Assembly (NCBI GenBank): GCA_018136815.1
Contig: CM030933.1
Coordinates: forward strand, 310,001 to 374,000
Origin: Isochrysis galbana
Lineage: Eukaryota > Haptophyta > Isochrysidales > Isochrysidaceae
Length of the DNA stretch: 64,000 nucleotides
Direction of reading: 5' to 3'
Numbering within the stretch: the first letter of the stretch is position 1; each line of letters opens with the position of its first letter. A program made the translations under genes and the position numbers. The notes beneath the pieces are model-generated. The model worked only from the letters and a program-made list of their open reading frames with translations. It had not been told where the DNA came from and searched no databases. Of the stretch, positions 33,706 through 44,178 are shown in pieces.

Positions 33706-33902
33706 GCCGTAAAAACGTAAATATGTGAAATATGTACAAAAATGTAACGATATGTAATCCGGAAAAGTTGACCCAAATATGCAGTTGAATATGTTACATA
33801 TTTTTACCTAGCCCTATCGCCAGTGGGGGGGTGGGGGTGGGGGCGGAGGTTTTTGTTTGTTGCAAAAATCAGCAAAAATGAAAATGTGTCTCTTGTGTTT
33901 AT
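33706..33902. other. AT-rich spacer between R1 copies
   Basis: It contains repeated 'aatatgt' words (33720-33805) and a G-rich run (33826-33848). There is no coding potential. Confidence 0.5.
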
Positions 33903-35041
33903 TGGCAACTAAGTTTATACTTAGTTCGCCCATGGGGGGGCACGAGCCCCCCTCTCTCTCCACTCCTCCCCTGCCATGGGGGAGGAACCACCCACTCTCC
34001 TGGCACGCCTGATGGCTTGCCAGGAGCACACAGCCCTGCTGACCCATTCCTCTCCCTACAGGCCCGCCTGACTCGCCCGCCCTGGCCCGTCGTGGCCTGC
34101 CCATCCCTCTGACCAGCCCCTCCTCCCCCTGGGCCCCCCTGATCAGGACCCCCCAGCCAGCTCCAGTCGACTGGCAGGGGCTCGAGGGCCAGCGAGGGAG
34201 AGGCAGGAGGGGCCAGGGCCATGCCCCAGCCTCACCTGCCCCCTGAGCTGCGCTCCTTGGCCCCTGCCGGCCTCCTGGGGACCTGAAGAGGGGCCGCAGG
34301 CGCGCGCCATGGGCCCCCGCCGCAGGGAAGAGAGGAGGAAAAGGGAAGAGGGAGGGGAGGGGGGAGCGGCAGCTCTCCCCTCCGGCAGAAACGTGTCTTC
34401 TCGCCCCGTTTGGGTAAGAGAAGACGGGGGCGCCAGAGCCAGGGATAGACGCAATTCGGAGAGCATCCAGGCCCACGAACAAAGAGAGCTTCGACTCCCT
34501 CAAGCGTGAAGAAAGAATGACGAAGGAGTTCTTCCAAAAATTCCACTCACGGACATCCAACAGCGCAATCCCGGAACTATACGTCACAAGCGACTGGAAC
34601 GCCCCAAGCCACGACGCGGGAGACACAACCACCGACGACGGGAACTAGTGAATCTAGCCACAAAGCTGAGGATAGCACACGCTGTCGAGGCACCCAAGGA
34701 CCCAAGGAGCAACAAAACATGGATGAATAAGCCAACAAAGCAGGGGGCAAAGCCAACACCAGGGACGCAGCTGACACGGCGCCTCTGTCACACTAGGCGT
34801 GAACGAAGACGGACGCGAACGAACACCAAAAGAGAAGACACAACAGGCCTGCCCGGCCCCCGCACTCCGAACCAGGCCTTAGGTAGCGCACCAAGGCCGG
34901 ACCCCGGAAACCGAAGAAAAAGGAATGACGGGGGGCAGGGGAAGAGGTGGAGGGAGGGAAGTAAGGGCGATGCAGATAGAGAAGGGAGACCAGTCCCAGT
35001 CAGTAGTAGGTGTGTAGCCCAGAATCTTCAGATTTTTTTTT
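33903..35041 (+). mobile_element. R1 5' half joined to a LINE 3' half (chimera)
   Basis: Bases 33903-34447 are the R1 5' half in plus orientation, starting 'aactaagtttatacttagtt'. Directly after it comes a frame with SLKREERMTKEFFQKFHSRT and an end DAGDTTTDDGN plus TAG (34647). A 3' UTR of about 390 bp follows and ends 'cagaatcttcagatt' plus an oligo-T run (about nine T, to 35041). The same UTR end recurs at 52320. The join may be a template-switch product or two independent insertions; no flanking duplication was found. Confidence 0.6.
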
Positions 35042-35044
35042 AGA

Positions 35045-35240
35045 AAAGGTGATTATACCGGTAAAATAGGATATTATACTGCTTGAATAGGGACTTTTAC
35101 TCCTAGAGAGCGAGCGCCGCCCCCCAAACTTGCACCCCACTTCTCGAGAGGGCCCAAACTTGTGACGCACTCGAGAAGCGGCCCAAACTTCTAGAAAAAG
35201 TTCTAGAAGTATTGACCTGGGCCTATCGACCATCCGCTCG
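35045..35240. repeat. Dispersed repeat R4, copy 2
   Basis: This is similar to about 30-215, sharing the 'gagggcccaaactt(g/c)tgacgc' block and the ending near 'gaagtattgacctg'. Confidence 0.65.
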
Positions 35241-35394
35241 CTCGCCCCCATCGGTATCTTCACACTAGGAGTATGAATTCAAGATCCCAGTGTCGCAAGA
35301 ATCTGGATCCGTACTGCTACGCGACTACTCTTAAAAAGATATGTACCGGAGGGGGCTCGACACTCAGATACCGCGCGGGGGGCCCTGGCCCCCT

Positions 35395-36140
35395 GGCCCA
35401 TTATAAACTTATACCACCTCGGCTTATATACTCTAGGCGGATGCGGTGCTTCTATCAATGTGTCGTGTGTGAGAAAATTGAGTGAGTTTTGTTTTTGCCA
35501 ATGAGTTGCCTCGAAGCTCCGCCGCATTGCACGCCGCATTTGCATTTGTTCGTTTGTCCTTATTGCTTATTTGTTTCATTGGTTTGTTTGTGCGATGTTG
35601 CGTTAGTTTCGGAGTTTTCTTGTTGGTGAGTGAGTGATGTGGGGTGGTGTCTCGTGGGCCGTCGTCGCGATGTAGCGCGCTCTTTCCCCCTCTCTCTCAA
35701 GACTTCTCTTCACTCCATGCCCTTACCCCGATTGAGACTTGCCCCACGATCAAGCGCGAGCTTGATTCGACAATACATTGAAGTTGAAGTGCAAAAATAC
35801 GAGTATGCAGTATGACTTACTTATGGTCCAATGTGCATAGCACCAGGCCTTATGGACCCAGTGAGTTGGCGTCACAAATTTCCTTGTCATTCGATGCTTC
35901 TGCTTCAAGAGAAGAGCCTCACTAAAAATATACCGGAGGGGTGGCCTGTATGTATCTCGCGCACTGCCTTTTTCGACCTTCGCTTCGACGGCCCGAAATT
36001 CGGTATTTTTTGAAAATTTCGCCGGAGAACCCCCACGTTTTTTCCTGATCCATCCTACCGGAATCCATAGGGAGCTTGTTTAGCCTTTCATATTGTAGCT
36101 GGTGCCCTCCGCACCCCCATAGTGAGTGACTGGGCTATTT
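35395..36140 (+). repeat. Dispersed repeat R2, copy 2 (longest)
   Basis: This matches 48785-49105 directly and 10870-11290 inverted. It ends with 'ggtgccctccgcacccccat' and 'agtgagtgactgggc', which mirror the beginning of the 10870 copy. It contains no recognised ORF. Confidence 0.65.
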
Positions 36141-36755
36141 ATTGTATAATTTATCATCTATCATAAATTAACCATGGACATTTGACATTTGATGGCTCAA
36201 CTTGAGTCTATCCACAGTCTGACAATCTGTCCCATATTCGACGGAACATGACCTGGTACCGGAGAACAGAAGGGAGGGAGGCGGGAGGGAGGGAGAGAGA
36301 GAGAAATTGCGACCCCCCCCCTATAGTCGTCCTCGCTTCCCGCCGCCGCCGCCGCCCCGCGACTGCCCAGCCCCTCTCTCGTCAACACACACACAATACA
36401 CAATACAGTTCACCTGCCAGCATCCTCTTTCTGCCTCCTCGCTTCTTTGAGGTGGAGCGGCATACGACCCAGCGCTAACCCTAATGAAGAGCTAGTCTAG
36501 ATTCTAGACTCTAGGTCGTAGGTCGTAGGTCGCGTCGGACTCCATTTCCATTGACCATTGACCCCATAGACCATAGAGAGAGCAGACACGTCGGACGTCA
36601 GCAAGGGGCGGCAAGGAGCGGGCGGCGGCGTTTAGGTAACAGATCACACAAGGAACGGCCAAACCAATGAGTCAAACCAAAAGAGCCAGAGGAAGAAAAA
36701 CTCCAAAACAAAAACAAAAAAAAAACCAGGAACCGAACGTGCAAAAAGGAAACGC
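36141..36755. other. Intergenic with simple sequence
   Basis: The part at 36173-36230 resembles 50073-50130 ('ttgatggctcaa', 'ccac(t/a)gt'). There is a GGGA-rich purine block (36270-36305), a CCG microsatellite (about 36344-36358) and three tandem 'taggtcg' words (about 36510-36530). No gene. Confidence 0.5.
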
Positions 36756-36827
36756 GGGGACAGCCGGGAATCGAACCCGGGGCCACCTGCACCCAAAGCA
36801 GGTATCATACCACTAGACCACTATCCC
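36756..36827 (-). tRNA. tRNA-Pro (TGG)
   Basis: Read on the minus strand: acceptor GGGATAG/CTGTCCC, the same D-arm phrase as the 10562 gene, anticodon stem CCTGC/GCAGG with loop TTTGGGT, anticodon TGG, and T-arm CGGGTTCGATTCCCG. There is no intron. A TTTTT terminator follows at about 36742-36746. Confidence 0.93.
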
Positions 36828-36977
36828 ACACGGGATGACCGGCAAAGCGACAGATAACAACTCTATAGCTTCAGTTTTTACGCGCTTCCTCCCTGTCGCA
36901 CTGCGGAGAGGCTCCCTTGGAGTACACATTCATCGTCTATTCGATCGAGGCGGGGAGCGGGGAGAGTGCTGAGTGCG

Positions 36978-39893
36978 ATGTCAGCGCCGCCGCTCGAGCA
37001 CGCCATCGCGCTGTGGGCGGCTGTCGATCTATCGGCGGAGCGGCACGAGGCGCTGGACCGGCAAGCGCTTAGCATCGCCGACAACCAGCAGGACTCCGCT
37101 GTCGGCCGCGAAGCCCTCAAGGAGGTAGCTGCCTTCCGCAGCGCAGGAGGTGCAGCTGTCACTGGACTGACGGATGCATGCCCCAACTCCTGCCCAGGTG
37201 ATCCGCGATTTCAAGAGCACACCGACGGAAGAGCGGCTGCGTCGGATCGGCCAGGTGATCAAGGCCTTCCAGGCAGAAGTCGACGCGCTCACGTGAGTCA
37301 CAAGGCCCTGACCCGCCTCCCACCACTCTGACTGCTCCCTACTTGAGTAGTAAGCGTGACCAATACTCCACACAACATGGAGTCGCAATGGGTCGCGTTG
37401 CAGCCGAGCGGGACTAGATCGACTTTTGTGTGTACTCACACAGGCGACGCCAGACATTCGCGGAGGAGGCCTACCTGGACCTCTACCGCTCGCTTGCCAA
37501 TGCTCCCGATCTACACGGAGCTCTCACTTCAGCAGCAGAAGACCTACGCAAGGCCCAAGCTAGTGAAGCAGAGTTGCCGGGTCTCAAGGAGCAGCTTGCG
37601 CACTTCGAGGTGCGCAATCCAGTCCCATTAGTGATGCGTGTCTTGTTCGAGGGCCAGTTGGGCGCACCTTTGCGGGAGACGTCCTCGAAACAAGCCTTGA
37701 TGTGATATACTTGTAGGAGGAGTTCGCGTCACTCAAGAACCAAGAGCACACCATACGCATGTTGCAGCAGCAACTGCGGGAAGCAGAGGTGCGCATGCGG
37801 AGTGGGAATGATTACTACTTGGCGTATATCAGCGGACGCGCCAATCCGAACGAGCGAAGATGATGACCGCAGGGGCCACTGACCTTCAATTCGCAGGCAT
37901 CTGCTAGCGCTCAGGGTGAGGCGACCGCTGCGAGTGCTCTAGTTGAGGCAGAAGAACGCTGGTCGCGAGAGCGGGCCACGCTCCTTGCATCTGCAGCGGA
38001 GGCACAGGCAGAGTCAGCCCTGCGCCTATCCCGAGTCCAAGACGAGGCACGCGCAGCATGGCGCGCTCGCGCTGCAGCAGAAGAAGAGGTTGCTGAGTTG
38101 CGTGCATCAGGTGAGCGTGAAGCGGAGGCAGCGGAGGCGGAGGCGGAGTCTTTTCGTCGCGAGATCGAACGCCTTACGGTCCAACTTCAACTAGCAAAGA
38201 CTGCATCCGAGCGTGGCGACTCTCCTGCGGCGAACAGCACGAGCAGCGGTGCGGCTGCAACCACGGCGGCCATGGAGGAGCGGGCTCTCGCTGCGGAGGC
38301 CTCGCTAAGACAAAGCACAGCGCGCGCTGCGGACCTTGAGATGGAATTGCGATCGCGTGATGCAGCGCTTTCCAGCTATGCGGTCACCGCCGCTGCACTA
38401 GAGGCACGCATCGCCGCTCTCGAGGCAGAACTCGCGACCCGGCCGGTGGCATACGTGCCGCCAACTCTGCCGCCACCGCAGAGGCCGCAACCCCCGACAC
38501 CACAGGCATCCGTCGGAACTCAGTCTCAGCTATGTGCTGAAAACACAGTGGCAGGGGTGAGAGCATGTGGTGACGCCCTCCACCTTGAGTCATTGACTGA
38601 GGAGAAACGGCGTCTGACTTCCGAGATAACAGTGATCAAAGGATTGCTGGCTGATGCCGAGGAGGCGTTGCTTGTAAGCCGGCGTGCCGAGGCGGATGCA
38701 GCTCATCGGATTGCGGAACAAGCAGAAACAATATCGGCACTAGAGGATGAATTAGTGGGACGATGTGCCCCTCTTACGGCATCAACGAGCAGTATCCCAC
38801 TTACGATATCGACGTCAGGAGCACCGCTCACGCCTCTCTCACCCAGCAATCTGTTGGATGCCGCCGAGGCAGGGCTAGTAGGGCCATCGCAGGCAGCCCC
38901 CACCGTCGCTTCCTCGGGCGGCGGCGCAATGTTGAGGCTCGTCGCCTCGCAACGTGACAGGGCGCGAAAGGAGGCTGCCGCTGCTGCTGCCGAAACATCA
39001 AGTCTTCGAGAGCAACTGCGCATAGCCAACGCGTCGGCGCGCAAGCTGCACGGCGACAACCTGACGTTGTATGAAAAGATTAGGTGCGAATGTGGCCAAG
39101 GGCCACGAGGAAAATATCGAGTGCCTCATCTTCATATTCGCCCATGACCAGCGAATCAACCTCTCATCAATCGCCTGCATCCAGCGAATGAGCCCGGCCA
39201 GCTCTGCACCAACCCCTGCATGGTCGTCCATTTGCAGGTATCTTGAGGCGATGGCTGCCGAGAATGCACCCCGACCCCTCTCGCGTACGGGCTCATGCAC
39301 ACCTTTGCTAGCCGTATCGGGCGGAGAGGCAACCTCCGATAGGCAGAGCTCTACCTCTGCGTCGGCAACTCGCACGACACGACGTGAGACTAGCGGAGTC
39401 AAATCATCCGCAGAGGCCAAATACGCGCGAGAATACGATGCGCGCCTCAATCCTTTTGATGCCTTCCAGCGGCGCGAGCGGCAGGCACGCTACAATGCGC
39501 TCTCGCCCGCCGAAAAGCTATTGCTGGCGGTCTCTTCGATGTTGTTTTCGGATCGCCGGGCGCGAATTGCTTTTTTTATTTACATCGTGCGCCCTGCCGC
39601 CCGACAACGCTCGCCTCCTTTGCGCGCTCAAATAGTACAAGACGCTCGGCAGTCTTGGTCGGCACTGATTGCTTGCTTGTGCTTAGCGTGACCCCTAGAT
39701 TGCGACACCCACGCACACTGCAATCGTATTGGAAAAGTAGCATGCCTCCGATTCCTCCCTTCGCATCATGAACTCCATTTGTCCGTATCCCGCTCAGGTC
39801 GTGCTTCATCTAATGGTCTTCGGCACGACGGTCCACCATGCTCTCGTTCACTCGGTCGCGCAGAGGAGCATTGAGAGGCATACGCTTTCTTGA
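36978..39893 (+). CDS. Protein CASP, Golgi coiled-coil membrane protein (7 exons)
   Basis: The model is join(36978..37124, 37198..37292, 37444..37609, 37717..37788, 37897..39083, 39238..39586, 39798..39893), 703 residues. All introns are GT-AG and phases fit. Family landmarks run end to end: the N-terminal LWAAVDLSAERHEALDRQAL, then FKSTPTEERLR..IKAFQAEVDALT, LYRSLANAPDL and FASLKNQEHTIRMLQQQLRE. A long coiled coil (about 160-550) ends in LHGDNLTLYEKIRYLE. It is followed by YDARLNPFDAFQRRERQARY and SPAEKLLLAV. The last exon supplies the membrane anchor, FFIYI|VVLHLMVFGTT. CASP is a tail-anchored Golgi tether of the CUX1-related family. The internal proline stretch (YVPPTLPPPQRPQPPTP) is unusual inside the coil. 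Confidence 0.88.
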
Positions 39894-40758
39894 ACACGCC
39901 GCCTACATCGATGTTGTACGAATTACGGCTATATGCTACCTGAGGGTGGGAGGTCTGCTACCAGGGACCTATGACCTGAGCATCGCACATGGAACGTGCG
40001 GAATACCTGCTAACAGACAAGTACTCCCTACGCAGCCTTTCCCCCACACTGGCGAGGCAACAGCTGCCCCCCCCCCCCCCCCCGGCCCCCTGATTATGAA
40101 AATACCACCGACCTCTTATCTTGTGGTACCGCCGTCAGGATTGTACTCATCCACCTCTCCCCGCCTATGGGGTGTCTTTTCTCTTTCCCCCCCGTGCGAG
40201 GCGAGCACGGCAGAATAGCTTTTGTACCCCCCCCCCCCCCAACGCTAGGCAGCATGACGGCCTTGGCCCTCTGCGGGCCGAAGGAAAGGCTCTAATGGGG
40301 CCTGATGGGCGAGCCCTCAACCCCTGCCCTGCCCATGGCACCCGCGATCGCACAGCCTCCGGTCGCGTTCGAGCACGCAAGAAGGTCTGTGGAGGCGAGC
40401 TCGAGAAGGGGTAGTACACTTCGTGGTAGCCAATCCAAGTTTATTCTTGGTTTGCATGGGGGAGGGCACGCTCCCTCCCGTAATGATGTCTGTCCGGGCC
40501 TATGCGGAGGCACGAGGTCAGTACCGCGGCTGTGTAGCTATGCAGGGGCCCAGCCGTGAGGCTTTTCCTATGAGAGATGGGAGGCGTCCTGCAGGCGGTG
40601 TGACCTTGTAGGAGGTTGGCTTTTGGTGGCTTGAGGGTGTTGGGAGCTCGGTCGTTGGTCAGTGGGCCGGGAGGGGCAGTGTGGCCATGGAGGTGTGTGG
40701 CCGTCTGGGGGTGGAACGGGCCGTGGCTCGTGTGCACCTAGTTGGCATTGGTGCCCTC
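39894..40758. other. Intergenic, poly-C runs and repeat flanks
   Basis: Poly-C runs occur at about 40067-40083 and 40227-40240. The stretch 40430-40460 ('ccaatccaagtttattcttg') resembles a decayed R1 terminus. No gene is recognised. The right part is the target of the LINE insertion that begins at 40759. Confidence 0.45.
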
Positions 40759-41256
40759 CCCCAAAAAAGAATCGACACTAACGACTTCCGCCCCCTTTTC
40801 GAAACAGTAGACAACGAAGAACTCGCACCTAGTCCTAAACTGACACGGCTAGCGCAAAAACTGAAAATAGAACATGTCATCAAACACGAGAAGATAAATC
40901 AAGATAACGACCGGGGATAAAACCCGGGCGCGCGAGGCGAAGCGCCCTACAAAATAAGACCACCATGGGGAAAGCCGCAAGGCTGGGCCCCCACAAAGCG
41001 GCGCTCACATACGCGCCGCCAACCAATCAGGATACAAAAGGCCCGTCCTCCCCCAACGCTAGGCCCAAAGTAGTGTACATGGACCAACCCCCCGAAACCA
41101 AACGAAAAAGGAAAAAGGAACGAGAACGAGGGGGGGAGCAGGAAGGGGAGAGAGGGTAGGATGAAGGCGATGTCAAGTGTAGACCCCAGCGGAAGGGGTG
41201 GCGAGTAGCAACGTAGTAGTCTTCTTCAAGAATTTTTTTTTGGCATTGGTGCCCTC
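40744..41256 (+). mobile_element. 5'-truncated LINE with 15-bp target duplication, oligo-T end
   Basis: The insert is 40759-41241, flanked by exact repeats GGCATTGGTGCCCTC at 40744-40758 and 41242-41256. It starts inside an ORF end (DTNDFRPLFETVDNEELAPS, ending INQDNDRG, TAA at 40918-40920). A 3' UTR follows and finishes 'agtcttcttcaagaa' plus about nine T, immediately before the right duplication. So the T run is on the sense strand at the 3' edge. The copy is too short to be active. Confidence 0.85.
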
Positions 41257-41400
41257 TCGCGGGCGCTTCGGTGGCGCGGCGTCGGCGCCTATAGACCGAT
41301 CGTCCATCACAGCAGCGGCAGGGTTGGCGGCGGGAGAAGAGGGGAGCAGCGCGCGCTCCATGACCCTATCAGTCTGATGATAGTTGACGGCGCTCTAGGA
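41257..41400 (-). repeat. Repeat R7, copy 1 (short Arg/Pro ORF start)
   Basis: This is similar to 49130-49275. Both contain 'gcgcgcgctccatgacccta' followed by 'tcag', and 'gcgcttcgg(t/c)ggcgcggc'. On the minus strand both begin MERA(L/P)LPSSPA and keep AAPPKR. The conserved short frame suggests the 5' end of a coding element or a duplicated gene start; the rest is lost here because the frame continues into the LINE. Confidence 0.55.
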
Positions 41401-41720
41401 GAGAGCGGGGCGGCAGCCACAGACTCTCACGGGCACGCAGGGACCAGGACAGGGCATGGGACGGACAAGGAGACAGGTGGGAAAGAACTCGAAAGAAGAG
41501 AAGCGAGAAGGGGGCGGGAACGACCAAGGGCGAAAACACGGCGGGGACGTAAGGTACATAAATGGGAATTATCGGGAAGGGAGAGACACACGGGAACGGA
41601 CTGTCGGGGGATCCCGAGAGAAAGGAAGGGGGGCCGACGGGATGTAGAAAGTAAAGAAAGGAGAAAGGAGAGGGAGGCGGGGCGATCGGAGAAACGGTCT
41701 CCCCCCCCCGCCCACATCAG
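41400..41720 (+). other. Purine-rich block
   Basis: The plus strand is A/G-rich throughout, with an open but low-complexity charged frame. It is comparable to 48040-48400 and 54150-54530. No gene is called. Confidence 0.45.
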
Positions 41721-41832
41721 TGTTAGAGCTCAACAATTACTCAAAATACACCTACGCATGGTGTTCGCTCTTCAATCGGGATGAATGTCGATGAAGTGTT
41801 TGGCGATCTCCTCTAGGCGATCGAGGGTGATC

Positions 41833-42327
41833 TCATTGACCTTGGTGGCCATCAGCTAGCGATGCAAGTCCTGGTAGTTCACCCCCCTGGCCGCTTCTCC
41901 AAGCGTAGAATCCATGGGCATTGCTGGCAATAGCAATCAAGACGCCAAACGGCCAACATATGGACCACGCTAGATTGCCAGCCACAATCAAGAAGAGAAG
42001 CTGACCATTGCTCGTGTACATAAAGCCAAAATACCTCTTGAGAGTGCTCTGCCCCAGACCCATTGCAAATGTGCACATGATCAGCCCAAAGATCAGGACG
42101 TAAATGGATATTACGACGTCCTGCAGCTGAAGTGTGAGCCCAGAAAATAGCCCAAGGAAGCCGGCTAGCATCAGCAGAAGACCGTTTCCAAAGAGTGAAG
42201 AGCGCTTGATTCTGACGTAGGTCGAATCGGCAGCTTGGCGTGAGGCTGTGCGGATGCTGGTCTGGAAGGCATCCCGCACTGCTCGATCAGCATGGTCGTA
42301 GGAAGCGCCCGTTGCCGTCGTATCCAT
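41833..42327 (-). CDS. COPI-associated/TVP15-like four-helix membrane protein
   Basis: The start is the ATG at 42327 (MDTTATGASYDHADRAVRDA); upstream in frame there is only a GTG. It has 164 residues. Four hydrophobic helices follow a polar N-terminus: GNGLLLMLAGFLGLFSGL, VISIYVLIFGLIMCTFAMGL, GQLLFLIVAGNLAWSICW and FGVLIAIASNAHGFYAW. The motif LKRYFGFMYTSNGQ between helices 2 and 3 fits the COPI-associated family, whose members sit in Golgi and late-Golgi membranes. The exact C-terminus is uncertain: just downstream another frame reads TLDRLEEIAKHFIDIHPD and stop, which might be a last exon. A 34-base C run lies about 240 bp upstream. Confidence 0.7.
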   Translation of the reverse strand: MDTTATGASYDHADRAVRDAFQTSIRTASRQAADSTYVRIKRSSLFGNGLLLMLAGFLGLFSGLTLQLQDVVISIYVLIFGLIMCTFAMGLGQSTLKRYFGFMYTSNGQLLFLIVAGNLAWSICWPFGVLIAIASNAHGFYAWRSGQGGELPGLASLADGHQGQ

Positions 42328-42569
42328 CGGTGCACTGTGAGCCCAGTGATTCTGGCGCACCGCCAGAGGAGATGATGGCGGAGCAAGCTATGATGCGAGG
42401 CACCGCCGCGGGCCGACTCGCTCCGCTCACAGTCTCTTGTCCGGCTGTCTCCCGCGTCCTTTCTCTCCTCTCTGCTCTCTGTTCTCTGTCCATCTTCCCC
42501 ACGCCGTTTTCTTCTGTGTGGTCTCACTTTCTTCTCTCTCTCCCCTCTCCCTCCTTCCTCTCTCCCTCC

Positions 42570-42570
<1 letters not shown>

Positions 42571-42604
<34 letters not shown>
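42571..42604. repeat. 34-base poly-C run
   Basis: This is an uninterrupted C tract on the plus strand after a CT-rich lead-in (42540-42570), in the promoter-side flank of the minus-strand COPI-associated gene. Exact length may be limited by assembly. Confidence 0.9.
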
Positions 42605-42606
<2 letters not shown>

Positions 42607-42759
42607 TCCTTAACTCCTTAAAACCCTAAAACGGTGAGAGGGGGTCTGCGAGAAGGACCTAAAACGGTGAGAGGGGGTCTGTAGAGTAGAATGCTTTACT
42701 GCGTGAGTAGAAAGCAGAGGGTCCACGGCCGCGTGTGCGGTGAGACTATTAAGAATTTA

Positions 42760-42919
42760 ATCAATCCTCCCGCGTGAGCAGATCGTCCGAGTGCAGCACC
42801 GCATGCTGAATGTGGCAGCAAAAGTGAACGAAGACAAGCCCTGCAGAGTTGAGAGTTGGTCATGAGTGGGGAGAGCGGAGAGCTTAGGTTGCCACTTCAA
42901 ATGCATTGAAGGCCAGAGT
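42760..42919 (+). repeat. Dispersed repeat R5, copy 2
   Basis: This matches 12738-12930 closely ('gtgcagcaccgcatgctgaa', 'gcagcaaaagtgaacgaaga'). It is interrupted immediately on the right by the R1 insertion whose left duplication starts at 42920. Confidence 0.75.
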
Positions 42920-43828
42920 AAACGGTCAACAAATTAAAATAAAATAATTAATGTTATATCCTAGCCAACCCCACTAGCTAATTGGACACAACTTTTCCGT
43001 CCCGGAATCCCGCCATGCCTGACGAGCCAGGTGTCCGAGTGCTACCGGGGGGAGGGGGCACCGCCCCCTCCCCCCGATATTCGTCCTCCCCCCAGTGCAC
43101 GCACCGACCCCGCGCACCCCAGCACGTCCTCTCCTCGAGTCCACGCTGGGGGAAAACCCCTTTCGGGTAAAAACAACGCAGGGGGGGGGGGGGCACTCAT
43201 GAATAGGAGCCCAGAGACGCTAATCTCTCCTCGCAAGAGCGAGTGGCCGCGGCGAGCCGCGGCCCTTCCCTCCTGGTTCTGGCGCCCCCGTCTTCTCTTA
43301 CCCAAACGGGGCGAGAAGACACGTAAACGCCGGAGGGGAGAGCTGCCACTCCCCCCTCCCCTCTCTCTTCCCTTTTCCTCCTCTCTTCCCTGCGGCGGGG
43401 GCCCATGGCGCGCGCCTGCGGCCCCTCTTCAGGTCCCCAGGAGGCCAGCAGGGGCCTGGGAGCGCAGCTCAGGGGGCAGGTGAGGCTGGGGCATGGCCCT
43501 GGCCCCTCCTGCCTCTCCCTCGCTGGCGCTCCGCGGCCCTGCGGGTCGACTGGAGCTGGCTGGGGGGTCCTGATCAGGGGGGCCCAGGGGGAGGAGGGGC
43601 TGGTCAGAGGGATGGGCTGGCCACGACAGGCCAGGGCGGGCGAATCAGGCGTGCCTGTGGGGAGAGGGATGGGTCAGCATGGCAGTGTTCTCCTGGCAAG
43701 CCATCAGGCATGCCAGGAGAGTGGGTGGTTCCTCCCCCATGGCGGGGGAGGAGTGGAGAGAGGGGGGGGCTCGTGCCCCGCCATGGGTGAACCAAGTATA
43801 AACTTAGTTAAAAAACGGTCAACAAATT
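42920..43828 (-). mobile_element. R1 retroposon, full copy B with 16-bp target duplication
   Basis: The element spans 42936-43812 (877 bp). It is flanked by exact repeats AAACGGTCAACAAATT at 42920-42935 and 43813-43828. Body and ends are closely similar to copy A, with the same orientation, the same AACTAAGTTTATACTTGG/TTAGTT-type 5' terminus and an AT-only 3' tail. The target is different, which shows the two copies inserted independently. Confidence 0.88.
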
Positions 43829-44178
43829 TGAGTTGAGTTCAAGTTCGACTATTTTTTACCACCTAATTGTAGGGGCCAAGGCGGAAGCGTTGACGACAAG
43901 CCGAAAGCCATAGAGCCAACTCAAGCCTAAAAGCGAGAAGCGAGAAGGGGCGAACAGCGGGAGGGAATTAATATTAAAGGATCGATTCGTGGATGCGACG
44001 AGTTCCACTTCTAGGATACAGAGTAGAATAAAGAGTACATAACTAGAGGTTCTACTCTCGGGAAGGGAGGAGAGAGACGCACGACCGAGACCGACCGGAA
44101 GAGGGGAGAGAGAGAGAAGAGAAGACGCACCAAACAGGTGTGTGCGAGGGAGGGGGCGCAGCGTGCCGCGGCGTAGGG

